Positions 39,489 through 50,010 are shown, counted from the first letter of the stretch. The stretch is DNA of 64,000 bases from Strix aluco (GCF_031877795.1 NC_133971.1:86576446-86640445); one strand, 5' to 3'. The notes: generated by a model not told the origin, from the sequence alone. Numbers and translations are program-made.

Positions 39489-40907
39489 AAGCATACATAT
39501 GAAAACCAGCCTGCCAGCCTTTCTCATTGGAGCGAACCGGGCTGAGAGGGTACGAACTGTACCATCTCCTCTGAGCCCCCAGCAATCATGGATGCTGAAA
39601 TCAGGGGGTGCCAGTGGCTCATGCTAGCAGCTGGACCAGTGCAGGATTGGTCCCCCTGCAACGGAGAGGCTTGGACTTCATTCACCTCTTTGCAGAGTGG
39701 TGTTCCCCAGATGTGTGCCCTGGGGTGCTCCAAGGCCACAGACCTGGGGCAGGGGGTAGGCACCCCCATGTCCACCCTTCCCTCCCAGTCTTCCAGTGGC
39801 TACTAGGAGGGGACAGGGCTGATGGAGAGCCTAAGCCTGGCTCAGCAGAGACCAGTGGGGTGCAAAAATGAACGGCAACTTGTTTTCTTCATTTCATCTC
39901 TAACGGTGCATTAATCACGTTTGCCTGGAGGTATTCAGGTGCCCCAAGCTGCCCAGCGCCACCACTGCCTGCAGCAAACAGAGCAGGGCTCTGCAGCCCT
40001 TCAGGGGGGTGGGTTGGCATCCACCTTGCCAAGATGAACATGGGTCTTCACCTGTCATCTCCAAAAACGTGGCAGCAGAGGGGTCAGAGCCAGGAGCAGA
40101 GCAGGGCTGAGTTGACACTGTGTGACAAGCCAGGCCAGAATGGGGTTTCTGCAGGGGCAGAGATCTCTGATCGACTCCCCAGCTCAGGAAAAAACAAACC
40201 CAGTTCATGCCAATCCCTCCTTGCTGTAATCCAGCTGTCTCACTGCGCTGAGATGAAAGAGGATCGCTCACTCTGACTGCAGAGCCCATCACTCAGGATG
40301 GAAGAGCAAACAAGATCACCTAAATATAGCTTTTTAATTAAAAATGGGAGACAGAGCAGGCAATAACTCCCCTGGCTATCCCAGCAGGCTGGGACAGTGG
40401 TGCCTGGTGCTGTGCCCTGGGCGTTGGCTGCACTGGTGTGGTGCTGTATGCACACAGATGGGTTGCTGCAGGATTTCCAAGGAAATACGGAAGAGGAGCT
40501 GGAAAAACCACAATCACTAGTGCTGCGTCTTGACTATCTTGACTAGGACCAGCTGAAACTCCTTCCTGCCATTGTTAAGGTGCCTGCAGGAGGGGTGGAA
40601 GCCTGGAGCCAAGGCAAAGCCAGGAGGGTGCAGCTCATAGAGGGATGTAGGTAGCAACTGCTGTGCTCTAGTCTAGAACCAGAGCGTAGCTATGGGACTG
40701 ACAGAAAACAAATCCCCCTACTCACAGACTATGACATCACTGATCACATAAGTACCACCCTAGGCTGGCAGAGCAGTGGCACTAGCCTCAGTCCCTTTCC
40801 TGCTTGGGCTGCAAGCCCCCAGCCCCACGCCATGCTGCTCATACAGTGGGGCACCCCTGGGACCCTGTGGGACTCCAGGCACTCCCATCCCGGTGTGCTG
40901 CTGCACA

Positions 40908-41045
40908 ATGTTCCTCTTCTCCAAAAAACACAAGACCCCAGTCAGCACTTACACCGACTCCTACCGCCCGCCATGCTCTGTCAAAAAGACCATCCAAAAG
41001 CAGACTTCACAGCAGCCCTGTAGCGAGAACAAGTTTGTGACGCCG
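40908..41045 (+). CDS. SPMIP6: SPMIP6 exon 1
   Basis: 46 codons from ATG, ending CCG|gtgagt in phase 0. It encodes the conserved N-terminus through 'ENKFVTP'. Confidence 0.93.
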
Positions 41046-44000
41046 GTGAGTGCCATGGGATGAAGAACCCTCAGGGTTTCTACCCCTACCCAGCTGCAGA
41101 TGCTCGGTGCCAGGCAGAGGGGTGGCACAAGGACTCATGGGGTGCCTCGCTGCATGTATGTGATGGAGGCAGGGGGTCGTGCTCTCTGGTTAGGAAAGCA
41201 TTTGACAGCCCAGGGCCTGTGCTCATTGGCTTCTTGTCCCCTGGAGCTGCACCCTGCAGGCTGACGGTCATCAGCACAAGCTCTCACACATCAGCCCTGT
41301 CCATCAGTAGGTTTCAGAGTGCACAGGGGCCAGGATCTGCTGAGGAAGGGGAAACTGAGGCAGTGGCAGGACTGCTGTGTGACATGGTGGCAATGTGGGG
41401 GACAGATCAGGTGGCTCTGACTGCTGTTCCAACGCACAACCCCCAGGCTCAGCTCAGTTCTGACCAGGGAGCCTTCCATGCCAGGGGGACCGTGCAAAGG
41501 ACTGAAGGAGATCTGAGCACCAAAAAACCCTGGTCCTGGAGGAGGAGGGATCCCTGAGCCGTGGCCTCACTACGGGGGGTGTCTGTGAGACATGCAGCTT
41601 TCCCCACACGGGCTAATAAGCATGCAGGCTCCGATGCAAAGCATGCTGCAAACTGGCTCATCTCTTCCAGCTTCATTACCACGTGCACTATAATGAGGGA
41701 GCCAGCAGAGGGCATGGAGATGGATGTCGCCACTGCAGGGACAGAAATGGCTCATGCAAGCAGGGCACCCATCTGCCCTGCAAGACCTCAGCCCTCTTGG
41801 GCCTTGCCAGCTGTAGGACATCTACAGTTTGGTCCTCTAACTCCCTTCCCAACCTCTGCTGGCCCCATACCTGCCAGGCCATACCCCTTCTCCCACTCTG
41901 CAATGTGCCTGGATGCCTATGGACACCTGGGGTGAAGCGGGAGAGGAGCCAGTGACACCCAGCCATCCTCTTTTCCCCAGTTTCAGGTGAGTGGGAAGCT
42001 TGCGGAGGGTATCACAGTGCTGCTACAACCCCCATGCGCACCCACTGTGAAGGGAGACTTGGTGCTCGGATCTCCAGCTGCATCTCCAGTGTTAGACCCT
42101 GCCTGGTAATGGGCTTCATCGTGTGCCCCAATGGTGGTGAAGGCAGATGCTGCCACATGGCTTGGGTGTCTCTCCCCACTCCCCACTGTCTGTAGGGATT
42201 AATGATGCCCCTGGTGCAAAATCCAGCAAGCCAAGGTCAGACTGAGCTGCCGATTAAGGCGGCAATGCAGGAGAGCCACAGGAACACCATCAACCCCACT
42301 GCCTACTGGCCCAAGAAGTACTGGCTGGCCAGGTCTAAAGGTACTGTCCCCCTGTGTCACACAGGGCACATCCCCATGGAGTCAGGGGCTGGAGGGTGCT
42401 GGCAGTGGCCCTGTTCTCCCCCCTTTTGCATACTGCATATCCCCCACTGTGGCAGAGGGACTCTCCCTTGGCATCTGCGCTTGTGGCTTTGCCGTGGCCG
42501 CCCATCCCCATCCTTGCACTGGGACTGTCCCCATCCCAGGGATGTCCACAGGTCCCCAGAGTTCTCTTCCCCGGTGGCCCCTGCTGGTAGGTGCTGCCTG
42601 GGGGCTACCCTTCTGGCACCCCATAGCCCCTGGGGACCAAGGCTTCATGATCAGGGACAAGTGACCAACAAGCTTGAAGTGGTGGGTGTCACCTCCATCA
42701 CAGATCCTTAACAAGGACCCTGGGAGCAGCACCTCTGACATGACCCCTGGCCCTGTGGCATTGCATTTTGGGGAGAGGGGAAACAGTCGGGACCCTCCAG
42801 CTGTCCCCCAGCACCACAGGACACCCCTGCCTGTTATATTTGTATTGCAGACAAGTACAAGCCAGTTTTTGTAAACAAGGACAAATACCTCACCTGGAGA
42901 ACAGGTCCCTACAACAGCACAGTCTGGAATAGGTACCTCTCTTGCGTCCCTCTCCCACCCAAGGTAGACTCCAGCCCCCCTGGCCTCCCCAAACTGGAGC
43001 CGCCTCAGGTGCTGCCAGCACCTCAGGCACTGCAGCAAAATGGTGACAATCCTGCAAGGGCTGCCATCACTCCTTGCAGGAGACAAGGATGGAGACCTTC
43101 CTGCACAGCATACCCGTGTTGTACTCCCTGAAACCCACCTGCATCAATCAATGTGGTAACTACCCTCGCCCTGTCCCTGTACTTCAGCTGGAGCTGTGCC
43201 CGTGCCATGCTGGCATCCATCCAGATGGCGGGCTGGCTGCTCCTCCTCTCCCTTACCCTCACCATCCCTCCCCCTGCAGAGAGGGAGGTGGCCACCGACA
43301 TGCTGCCCAGGCTGCCCGTGTACAGTGTGACAGGGAGGGGACCCTACTGGGGCTATTACAGCCCCTGCTCTGGGTGCCACCACTGCCAGCAAGGGATGGA
43401 CTATTACGTTGACGGGGCCTCTGCCATCAGAGGGCAACTCCACACACTAGAAGAGAGGGCTGTAAGGATGGGATGGGATGGGATGGGATGGGATGGGATG
43501 GGATGGGATGGGATGGGATGGGATGGGATGGGACAGGACGGGATGGGATGGGATGGGATGGGACGGGACGGGACGGGACGGGACGGGACGGGATGGGATG
43601 GGATGGGATGGGATGGGATGGGATGGGATGGAACGGGACGGGAAGGGATGGGATGGGATGGGATGGGATGGGACGGGACGGGACGGGACGGGACGGGACG
43701 GGATGGGATGGGATGGGATGGGATGGGATGGGATGGGATGGGATGGGATGGGACGGGATGGAACGGGATGGAACGGGACGGGAGGGGACAGGATGGGACG
43801 GGATGGGATGGGATGGGATGGGATGGGATGGGATGGGACGGGACGGGATGGGATGGGATGGGATGGAACGGGATGGGACGGGATGGGATGGGATGGGATG
43901 GGATGGGATGGGATGGGATGGGATGGGATGGGATGGGATGGGATGGGATGGACATGAGCTCCCTTTTCCTTGGGGCCACCACTCACCCTACCTCCTCTGT

Positions 44001-44099
44001 CTCTTGCAGGAGTATCCCATGCTGCAGTTACAGCCCCAGGGCAACGTTCTGTGCATCTACACACCGCCTCTGGTCATTCTTCCTGTACAGGAACCTTAG
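40908..44099 (+). CDS. SPMIP6: SPMIP6 (SMRP1), sperm microtubule inner / manchette protein
   Basis: The mammalian protein (SMRP1, C9orf24) is made in spermatids, associates with the manchette and belongs to the sperm microtubule inner proteins. The joined exons 40908-41045, 42196-42340, 42851-42963, 43080-43155, 43280-43461 and 44010-44099 give 744 nt, or 247 residues, against about 262 in human. All introns are GT-AG and every phase matches. Landmarks I recognise are the N-terminus 'MFLFSKKHKTPVSTYTDSYR', 'PKKYWLA', 'LTWRTGPYNS', 'ETRMET', 'REVATDMLPRLP', 'CQQGMDYYVDGA' and the C-terminus 'PPLVILPVQEP'. The ATG at 40908 is chosen because it matches the mammalian N-terminus. There is no signal peptide, membrane segment or enzyme motif; short Tyr/Pro/Gly-rich blocks suit a filament-lining protein. 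The last intron is nearly all a pentanucleotide array. Fragment 43153-44172 read straight through is an intron-retention artefact. Confidence 0.92.
41046..42195 (+). other. SPMIP6: SPMIP6 intron 1
   Basis: 1150 bp from gtgagt to gtctgtag. It contains chance frames on both strands and no recognised element. Confidence 0.85.
42196..42340 (+). CDS. SPMIP6: SPMIP6 exon 2
   Basis: 48 codons plus one base, AAAG|gtactg. It encodes 'GLMMPLVQNPASQ' and the conserved 'YWPKKYWLARSK'. Confidence 0.9.
42341..42850 (+). other. SPMIP6: SPMIP6 intron 2
   Basis: 510 bp, gtactg...tattgcag, with nothing further recognised. Confidence 0.85.
42851..42963 (+). CDS. SPMIP6: SPMIP6 exon 3
   Basis: 113 nt, from phase 1 to phase 0. 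I place the donor at CCCAAG|gtagac (42964) rather than the earlier AATAG|gtacct (42934). The extra residues 'YLSCVPLPPK' match the mammalian block between the Tyr-Asn-Ser motif and 'EARMET', and only this choice keeps exon 4 in frame. Confidence 0.85.
43080..43155 (+). CDS. SPMIP6: SPMIP6 exon 4
   Basis: 76 nt after tccttgcag, ending TGTG|gtaact. It encodes 'ETRMETFLHSIPVLYSLKP' and the following Cys-containing segment. Confidence 0.85.
43280..43461 (+). CDS. SPMIP6: SPMIP6 exon 5
   Basis: 182 nt after cccctgcag. It encodes 'REVATDMLPRLPVYSV', the Gly/Tyr-rich centre and 'GMDYYVDGA', ending GCT|gtaagg in phase 0. The donor GTAAG directly abuts the pentanucleotide array. Confidence 0.9.
43466..43951. 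repeat. GGATG/GGACG pentanucleotide array filling SPMIP6 intron 5
   Basis: About 97 tandem 5-bp units (GGATG; CATCC on the other strand) cover 486 of the intron's 548 bp. Blocks of GGACG units (about 43560-43590, 43671-43700) and rarer GGAAC, GGAAG, GGAGG and GGACA units interrupt it. The segment around 43560-43660 is repeated with changes at about 43670-43790, a higher-order duplication of about 110 bp. Long open frames on both strands across this region, with Met-Gly-Trp-Asp-Gly or Pro-Ser-His-Pro-Ile repeats, are products of the array and not genes. Confidence 0.97.
44010..44099 (+). CDS. SPMIP6: SPMIP6 exon 6 (last)
   Basis: The acceptor is tctcttgcag. 29 codons plus TAG at 44097-44099 encode the conserved C-terminus 'CIYTPPLVILPVQEP'. 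Confidence 0.92.
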   Translation, partial: EYPMLQLQPQGNVLCIYTPPLVILPVQEP

Positions 44100-45889
44100 G
44101 TGCATGCATGTTCAGTGGGGGAAGTGCTCCAAACCACTTGCCCTGGGGCAAAAGCTTATTATTTTTTACTAATGCCAGCTAGGATCTAGCTCTCTTTTCA
44201 TTAAGGTTTCATGCAAAATTGCTCACAGAGTTATTCTGGGGATGATGGTGCAGACTGCAGACCTCAAGGGGTAGTGGGTCCCATCACAGCGCCCACAGGG
44301 AGTGATGCAGCTGCTGCACCTCCATCTCACAGGCTGAACGGACATGACCAAGGAGGGCAGGACACCATTGCAGTGCTGGGCTGTGGAGTGTGTTGTTGCT
44401 ACCCATGGAGAAGCAGTTGTCAAATTTACTCCAAGGACAGGTGTTTCTATGCTTGGCCTCATCCAGCAGTCCTTGGGACTGTACGGCACCTGAAATCTTG
44501 CTGGCGCCCCTGAGCCTGGCTACATGTAGCTTAGCACCTCCCAGATTTTGGGGACACATCAATGTTTCTCCTGCTGTTCTTGTATTTTCTGTTGTCATTG
44601 TTTGCTCTTCTTATCCAAGAACCTGCTCCCTGGTCATGCTGTTCGTTATGCTGTAATCAGCCCTGTCCTTCACCCACTGCAGGTCCAGCAGCACCTTTTA
44701 ATCCCCACATGTTTACTTTTAGGATGTCTTACTGCTGAGGCAGCTTTTTTCAGCACTGGGGAAGCAGCAAGGGGAGAGGGGGGCGCTACTCAACCAGTTT
44801 AGTCATCACTCTGCATCAACGCCCTGCAGGCCAAAATTACGCATCAGGCCTCACAGAAAATGCGTGATTGGCTTTAAATTCCTGATCCCAGAAACTTAAA
44901 TCAAACAAGAACAAACAGGGAGCATGGGGTTCCCCACAGATGTCCCTGTGCCTGAGCCTTGGCGAGATGATCCTCAAGGTGTTCTCCACTGAGAAACATG
45001 CAGATCTTCCTGGACAGGCATGGCTCTGGGAATGAAGATTTTAGCAAAATGACATTGCCAAAGATAGTGGCTGTTTGCAGGGTGAGAGACCCGCTGCAAG
45101 CAGTTTGCTGAGATGGCAATGCCAGGGACCTTCAGCATTCCTACCCGGGCTTTGCTTTGGCCTCAGTGTCTAAAGGCACACAGCAAAGCAGATGGGGGCA
45201 GCTGCATGTCCACTGCTCGCCCCCAAGCAGTGCAGGTTTTCTGCTCTTCTTCCTTACTGGAGTTTCATCCTCCCACGGCTGATAACTTTATCTGCTCTCC
45301 TAGGTGGCGCATGAGCCACTTCAAGAAGACAGGAGGAGTCCAGAGAGATAGCTACACCATCCTCCCTGAGTTTACCTCAGAGGCTTACTCTGCTCCATGC
45401 TGCTGGTGAAGAGCAAATACAGGCTTTCATTAAAACTGACTTGGGCAACTGTTCCCCTCAGACCATTTCTTACAGGCTGGCAAAGTTCCTGGGGAAGGGG
45501 GGAGAAACTTCAGCAGCTATTGGCTTGGTGGGCACTTTAACAGCCCTCAGGGGCTGGTACCCTGCCACCACCCACAAGTTGGAGACCAAGAAAGCACACA
45601 AGGAAAAGCTCTCAGAGCGTAGTAACACGTCCAGAAATAGAAGTAACCGTTGATACCCGTGATTGTCGGTTTCGTGTTGGGCTGCTTAGGACCTGCTTGC
45701 TTTTGCCAAGTTATCTGGGAAGAGCTGCCATCCATCTGGGATACTGAGCGCAGACACAGGCTAAATAAGGAGGGGGATTTGGAAACAGCATGTAATTAAT
45801 GAAGGCATGAGATGCCCTTCTCTGACTACGATCTAGGATCCCAATGTCAGCAGGGAACACCCCACAGGGCCTTCCACGTGTGCCGCAGA
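44100..45889. other. SPMIP6 3' region and gap to the MYORG CpG island
   Basis: SPMIP6 3' UTR and intergenic DNA. No AATAAA follows closely; ATTAAA at 45429-45434 is the first good signal. A terminal-exon-like segment at 45304-45409 is described under findings. No other gene is seen. Confidence 0.5.
45429..45434 (+). promoter_or_regulatory. Candidate poly(A) signal ATTAAA
   Basis: A variant hexamer in 'ctttcattaaaactgac', 20 nt after the stop of the exon-like segment at 45304-45409. It could end a long SPMIP6 transcript or a separate unrecognised one. Confidence 0.3.
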
Positions 45890-46160
45890 TCATAACCCGC
45901 CGGGCCGCGGTCCCCACGTTCCTGTGGGGCATCACCACTGCCGCGCCGTGCCCACCCCCAGCAGCACCCCAACCCTGCTTGGGGCAGGGGAAAACCCCAG
46001 GTAAACCCCATGCCGGCCCAAAATCATCCCTGCGCAGCCCCAACCAGTGCCCCCAGCACAGCCCCGGGGGTACCCCCACGCGAGTGCCTCCGGGCATCCC
46101 CAGCGACTCCAACCCCCCCGGGGCTGCTGCTGCCGCCGTCGGGGGAGCGGCGGGGGCCGA

Positions 46161-46175
46161 ACTACATCTCCCAGC
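46161..46175 (+). promoter_or_regulatory. ZNF143/THAP11-type site (ACTACATCTCCCAGC)
   Basis: The sequence fits the ACTACAnnTCCCAG core bound by ZNF143 (Staf) and associated factors, a class of site concentrated near CpG-island transcription starts. It lies about 160 bp upstream of the inferred exon-1 ATG. Confidence 0.65.
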
Positions 46176-46213
46176 GGGGAGCGGGCGGGGGGGGCCGGGC
46201 CGGGGCTGGAGCC

Positions 46214-46223
46214 GGGGCGGGGC
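46214..46223 (+). promoter_or_regulatory. Sp1-type GC box (GGGGCGGGGC)
   Basis: A perfect 10-base GC box within the island, about 40 bp after the ZNF143-type site. Confidence 0.6.
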
Positions 46224-46321
46224 GGCGGGGAAGCGCCCAACCCCGGAACCGCTGCGGGCGGCCGGCAGCGCTCAGCCCCGGTCCCCCCCGCCCCGTCCCC
46301 GGTGCGGGGCAGAGCCCAGCC

Positions 46322-46338
46322 ATGGCCCGGCGCCGCCG
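46322..46338 (+). other. MYORG: Inferred MYORG exon 1 end with upstream ATG
   Basis: ATG GCC CGG CGC CGC CG is followed directly by the strong donor gtaagt (46339). If it is spliced to the acceptor at 53641, the ATG opens an upstream frame of 20 codons that ends at TAA 53682-53684, before the main start. The frame is therefore 5' UTR, not an N-terminal extension. Confidence 0.5.
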
Positions 46339-48744
46339 GTAAGTTTGCCGCTCCCGGGGCTGCCCTCCGGGGGAGGATGGAGCAGCCCCCGGGGCAGATT
46401 TGGGGTGTGCCTCCCCGGCATGGGGAGGGGGGGATGACCCGGTGCGGGGTGCGCGGGGCTGGGGAGGGGGTGCCCCGTCCCGCAGACCCCAGGCTGCAGC
46501 CGGCAGCAGGGTCAGGCTCGGAAAGGCCCGCGGGGAGCGGGGTGTCGGTGCAAACCCGCACCCTGACCTTGGGGTGCAAGCCTTTCGCACTCCGCCGTGT
46601 AGGGGCCGCGTAATTTTTTCTTGTGCTGAGTAGGAGTCTTGCCGCCCGGAGAAGATTAACAGAGCCCAGAGGCGCGTCCCCGGCTCCCCTTGCAAGGTGC
46701 AGCTTCAACTTTTGCCTCTAGACAGATGTTTGGCAGTGAAAACTTAAGCAGATGGTTTTAGGCAGCGCATTGTGTAATGTACTGGGTTGGGCTTGGAGTG
46801 GTTTCTGGGACAGCCCCTCCATCAGCAAGTGCCAGCGGTGGCGACAAGTGGCCAAAGCTGTTATAGAAAGCACGAATCCTTCATTCTCTTTTCCCTCTCC
46901 CTGTTGGGATACTCGTGATGCCTAAAGGGTAAGTGCCCGGCACAGCAGACACAGCAGGCCCAGTGGGGAATGAGTGTCAGGGGGTTGTGTCTGCATGGCT
47001 GGATCTGTGCATGGAAGAGCTGCCAGGGAGCACTTTAAGGAATTGATGATGATTGCATTTGGCCCAAGCATTGTTAGGTGTTGGATGCAGATGGAAATTC
47101 CGGGTCCTGAATCGCCAGCCCAGCTCCATGAGCCATCCGCCGCTCTCTGGAGCTCCCAGCACCTGGAGTTTCATGGTGACTCAATGTCTGGAAAATCGCA
47201 GGGGCCGTGCCAGAGGGATGTGCTTAGGTTTCCGTTTCTTCCCCATATCGCATTGTAGCACTTGGGTGTTGGGGTGGGCTCAGGTTTCAGCAAGACTCAG
47301 CGTACAAAATGCTGAGTGCTCCCAAAGTGCTGAATCAGCTCTTTTATGAAAGAATCTGTGGGGGCGAAGCAGAGCAATGTGTCCTGCTGTGGGGCAGTTT
47401 GTCTTGGAGGATGGAGATGAGCAGGAGTGAGATCAACACCCATGGGAGCATTGGGGAGAGCTGCGGTTGGGGTTATAGGATGGCAGATGAAGCACATCTT
47501 GTATCAGCAGGAATTGGGCTGGGGGACCAAAAGACAGCATCAAAGTCACCAAAATCTTTATGGCCATGTGTCTTGTATGGCACATGTGACAAATGAACTA
47601 AGCTAATAGCAGACTGATGCCTCACACCAGGGCCCAGCCTGACCGCTGGAGCAGCCCTGCTGGGCCATGTCGCACCCTGGTGCTGGCTCCTTCAGTGGGA
47701 ACGATTAAATTACTGCTGTTACCATTCTCGTTTCTTTCTTTGGGCAGAGATTTGTATCACCCCAGCGTGCTGGCATGTGGAACTCCTTATATGTGGTGTT
47801 TTGCTTTTGCTGCCATTGGGCATGAGCTGGATGGTTTTAGTGGATGCCTCTTCAAGAGCTGCTGGCGCCACTGGTGCCGAGGAGCTGGCTGCTGGGCTCT
47901 GGGTTAGCCCATGACAGTGGCCTTGGGACCAGGCTGCCTCCTGCTTCCCCAGGGGCTGTTGGACATCTCCAAGGTGGACACAGAGGTGTCCTCGAACGGA
48001 GAGCACCGGAGCTTTCTTTCCCACGTGTCCAGTGCACTTTGATACAAGTGGACCAAGAGAGCTCACTTTGTTTTAAATTCTCCACAAATCTTTGTGGCTC
48101 AGACAAATTCAGGTGCTGTGATATGCCTCCAGGCAGGGGAAAGTGAGAGCCCTTGGTCATTGTTTAGTCACCAGCCGGCAGCACCGCAAGTGGTGTGCAG
48201 GGTTAAAGTGAAAACCCAGATTATTAAAACTTCATCTTGCTAATTAGCACAGGTTGAAGAACAAAGAAAGACAATGTTGTAAAGGGGGAATTGTCAGGGG
48301 TGTTAAATATTAAGTCTGCCAGAATTGACTCCCAGTGGCTCTTTTTTTGTATTCATGGTCAGACAGTGGATAAGGTGTCTAAATGGTTTTGGAGCATCAC
48401 TGGACACTGGCAGATTTAAGGGACATAACTGGGGTGTAAAGTGATGATCCCTACACTATAGGTGAAAATGTTTAAGGCTGGGCAGAGCTAATGCTGCAGA
48501 TTCAAATCTCCTGTCTGCTCTTGCAGACGGAGCAAGGTGCTGGCAGCGTGTCTGCACTTTGCAGATGCGCTCTGTATTCACGTGGCCCCCTTGGATTTGG
48601 GGTTTATCCTCTGGGTGCCCGGTGCTGTTTAATTATGGCTTACGAACCAGCCAGCAGCAGCAGGGCTGCTTGTTTCTTTTTGCTCAAGGCAGCCTCATTA
48701 CTCTGCTGAATCACGACTCTGCTTAAAATCACAAGAGTTGGGGG

Positions 48745-48762
48745 AAAAAAAAAAAAAAAAAA
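48745..48762. repeat. A18 homopolymer
   Basis: Eighteen consecutive A bases, followed by further A-rich sequence. Confidence 0.9.
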
Positions 48763-49993
48763 CCAAAACAAACCCTGGGTTGGTTTTTATTTTGTTTTTT
48801 CACTCTGGACAGCCTGCAAATGCAGGAGGGGACGAGCTTTTGCCAGCCCTTCCTGCTCACCTGGCAGGGAGGGGAGATGCCAAATCCCGCGACTCCGGGA
48901 GCTGAGGCTTGGCAAAGCGCACGCCCTTCACGCCGCCGCGATGCCTGCGACAGCCGCCTCTTGGCCATGCGCTGCTGGCTCGGCACACCCCGGCCGGAGG
49001 GTTGGCTGCTCACGCATCCGTCACGGTGCCTGAGAAAACACGCCGGTGACACGCTGGGTCCCCTCCTCCTGCCCGCGGACAGACGCTGCTCGGGGTGCAG
49101 CCAGCTCGTAGCCCCAAAACACCCCTGTGTGTTGGAGAGGAACAAGCTGTTGGGGTCGTGGAGATGTAGCAGCGCTTATTTTTCATGTGCTTAAAAAGCC
49201 ATCTGTGGTGGAGCCAGGCGGCGGGCAGGGATCCCAGGGAGGTGATGGACGGGTAAGTACCGGCACCATGTCCCCCGCGGGATAAGCTACCTCCTGGCCG
49301 GGGCTGTCTGTACCCGACAGCCAGGCGCAACGGGGAATTTGCTGCTTTGCCACAGAGGCAGCAGCCCCAGCAGCAGGCGTCTGCCACTTTGCAGGAGAGA
49401 TGCAGAGACCCACACCCACTGCAGCCTTTCCTGAGCCCTTCGGGCCAGGCAGCATGTCAGTCCCTGCTGTGACCGTGGTGGTGGCGGTGAAGGCAGAGGT
49501 CCCCTGGGAAAGAGGCACCGTGTACCCCCTGTCCTGCTGAGGCAGAGTTGCTGCCCTGGCTTGGGGGCTGGGGGTCTCTGCCAACCCCATTAACCCCAGG
49601 GTGGCTTGTGCACTGCTGGGATAAACCCAGGACCACAGGGTGATCCGGTGCGGTGAGCGGGGGGTCCTTGTGGGTAGCTCTGTGGGGCTGTGGGAGGAAT
49701 CAACGCCTCTGGTCCGTGGGGGGCCAGGGTGTGTGGGGAGCAGCTCTGCACCCCATGCCAGCGCTGCCGCCGGGTGCCCCTGCCTGTCCCACCCACTCCC
49801 ATCAGCGCCAAGTAGCTGGAATGGTGACTTCACCCTTTATGACTCCAGAAATCCCTTCAGAGAACTCTAGTGCTGCTGCAGACCCCTCAAGGGAAATTAA
49901 ATCCCCAGGAAGGGTTTGCTTGTCCTTCATCTTAGGTTTGCAAAGTCTCTGTGGCAGGACTGGTCCCCCACGGGGGATTGCAGAGGGAGGCTT

Positions 49994-50010
49994 CCCCCCC
50001 CCCCCCCCCC
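49994..50010. repeat. C17 homopolymer
   Basis: Seventeen consecutive C bases. Such runs are often miscounted by sequencing. Confidence 0.9.

Larger units (their letters stand above)
30548..40907. other. FAM219A 3' region and gap to SPMIP6
   Basis: No coding exon is recognised in this 10.4 kb stretch. Part of it must be FAM219A 3' UTR. Poly(A)-signal candidates on the + strand are AATAAA at 33456-33461 and ATTAAA at 39483-39488. The T-rich, TTTAT/ATTTA-rich block at about 39000-39500 looks like the end of a long 3' UTR. Frames of 100-150 codons around 37000-39000 on both strands lack recognisable domains. Confidence 0.45.
45890..46620 (+). promoter_or_regulatory. MYORG: CpG island, probable MYORG promoter and first exon
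   Basis: This is the only long stretch of dense CpG and very high G+C in the non-coding part of the window. It lies upstream of the MYORG coding exon on the same strand and contains a ZNF143-type site, an Sp1-type GC box and, at 46322-46344, ATGGCCCGGCGCCGCCG followed by a consensus donor gtaagt. I infer a first exon ending at 46338. There is no TATA box. A bidirectional promoter cannot be excluded. Long reading frames on both strands here result from the low stop-codon density of G+C-rich DNA. Confidence 0.8.

Noticed and set aside
42851-42933. Shorter SPMIP6 exon 3 ending at AATAG|gtacct
   Set aside because: It would put exon 4 out of frame and delete a block that matches the mammalian protein; the donor at 42964 solves both.
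43404-44064. Long Pro-Ser-His-Pro-Ile and Met-Gly-Trp-Asp-Gly repeat frames on both strands
   Set aside because: A stop-free 5-bp repeat is open in every frame; these are products of the intronic array.
45844-46708. Several frames of 180-260 codons on both strands in the CpG island
   Set aside because: They reflect low stop-codon density in G+C-rich promoter DNA; the composition is Pro/Arg/Gly/Ala and no domain is visible.
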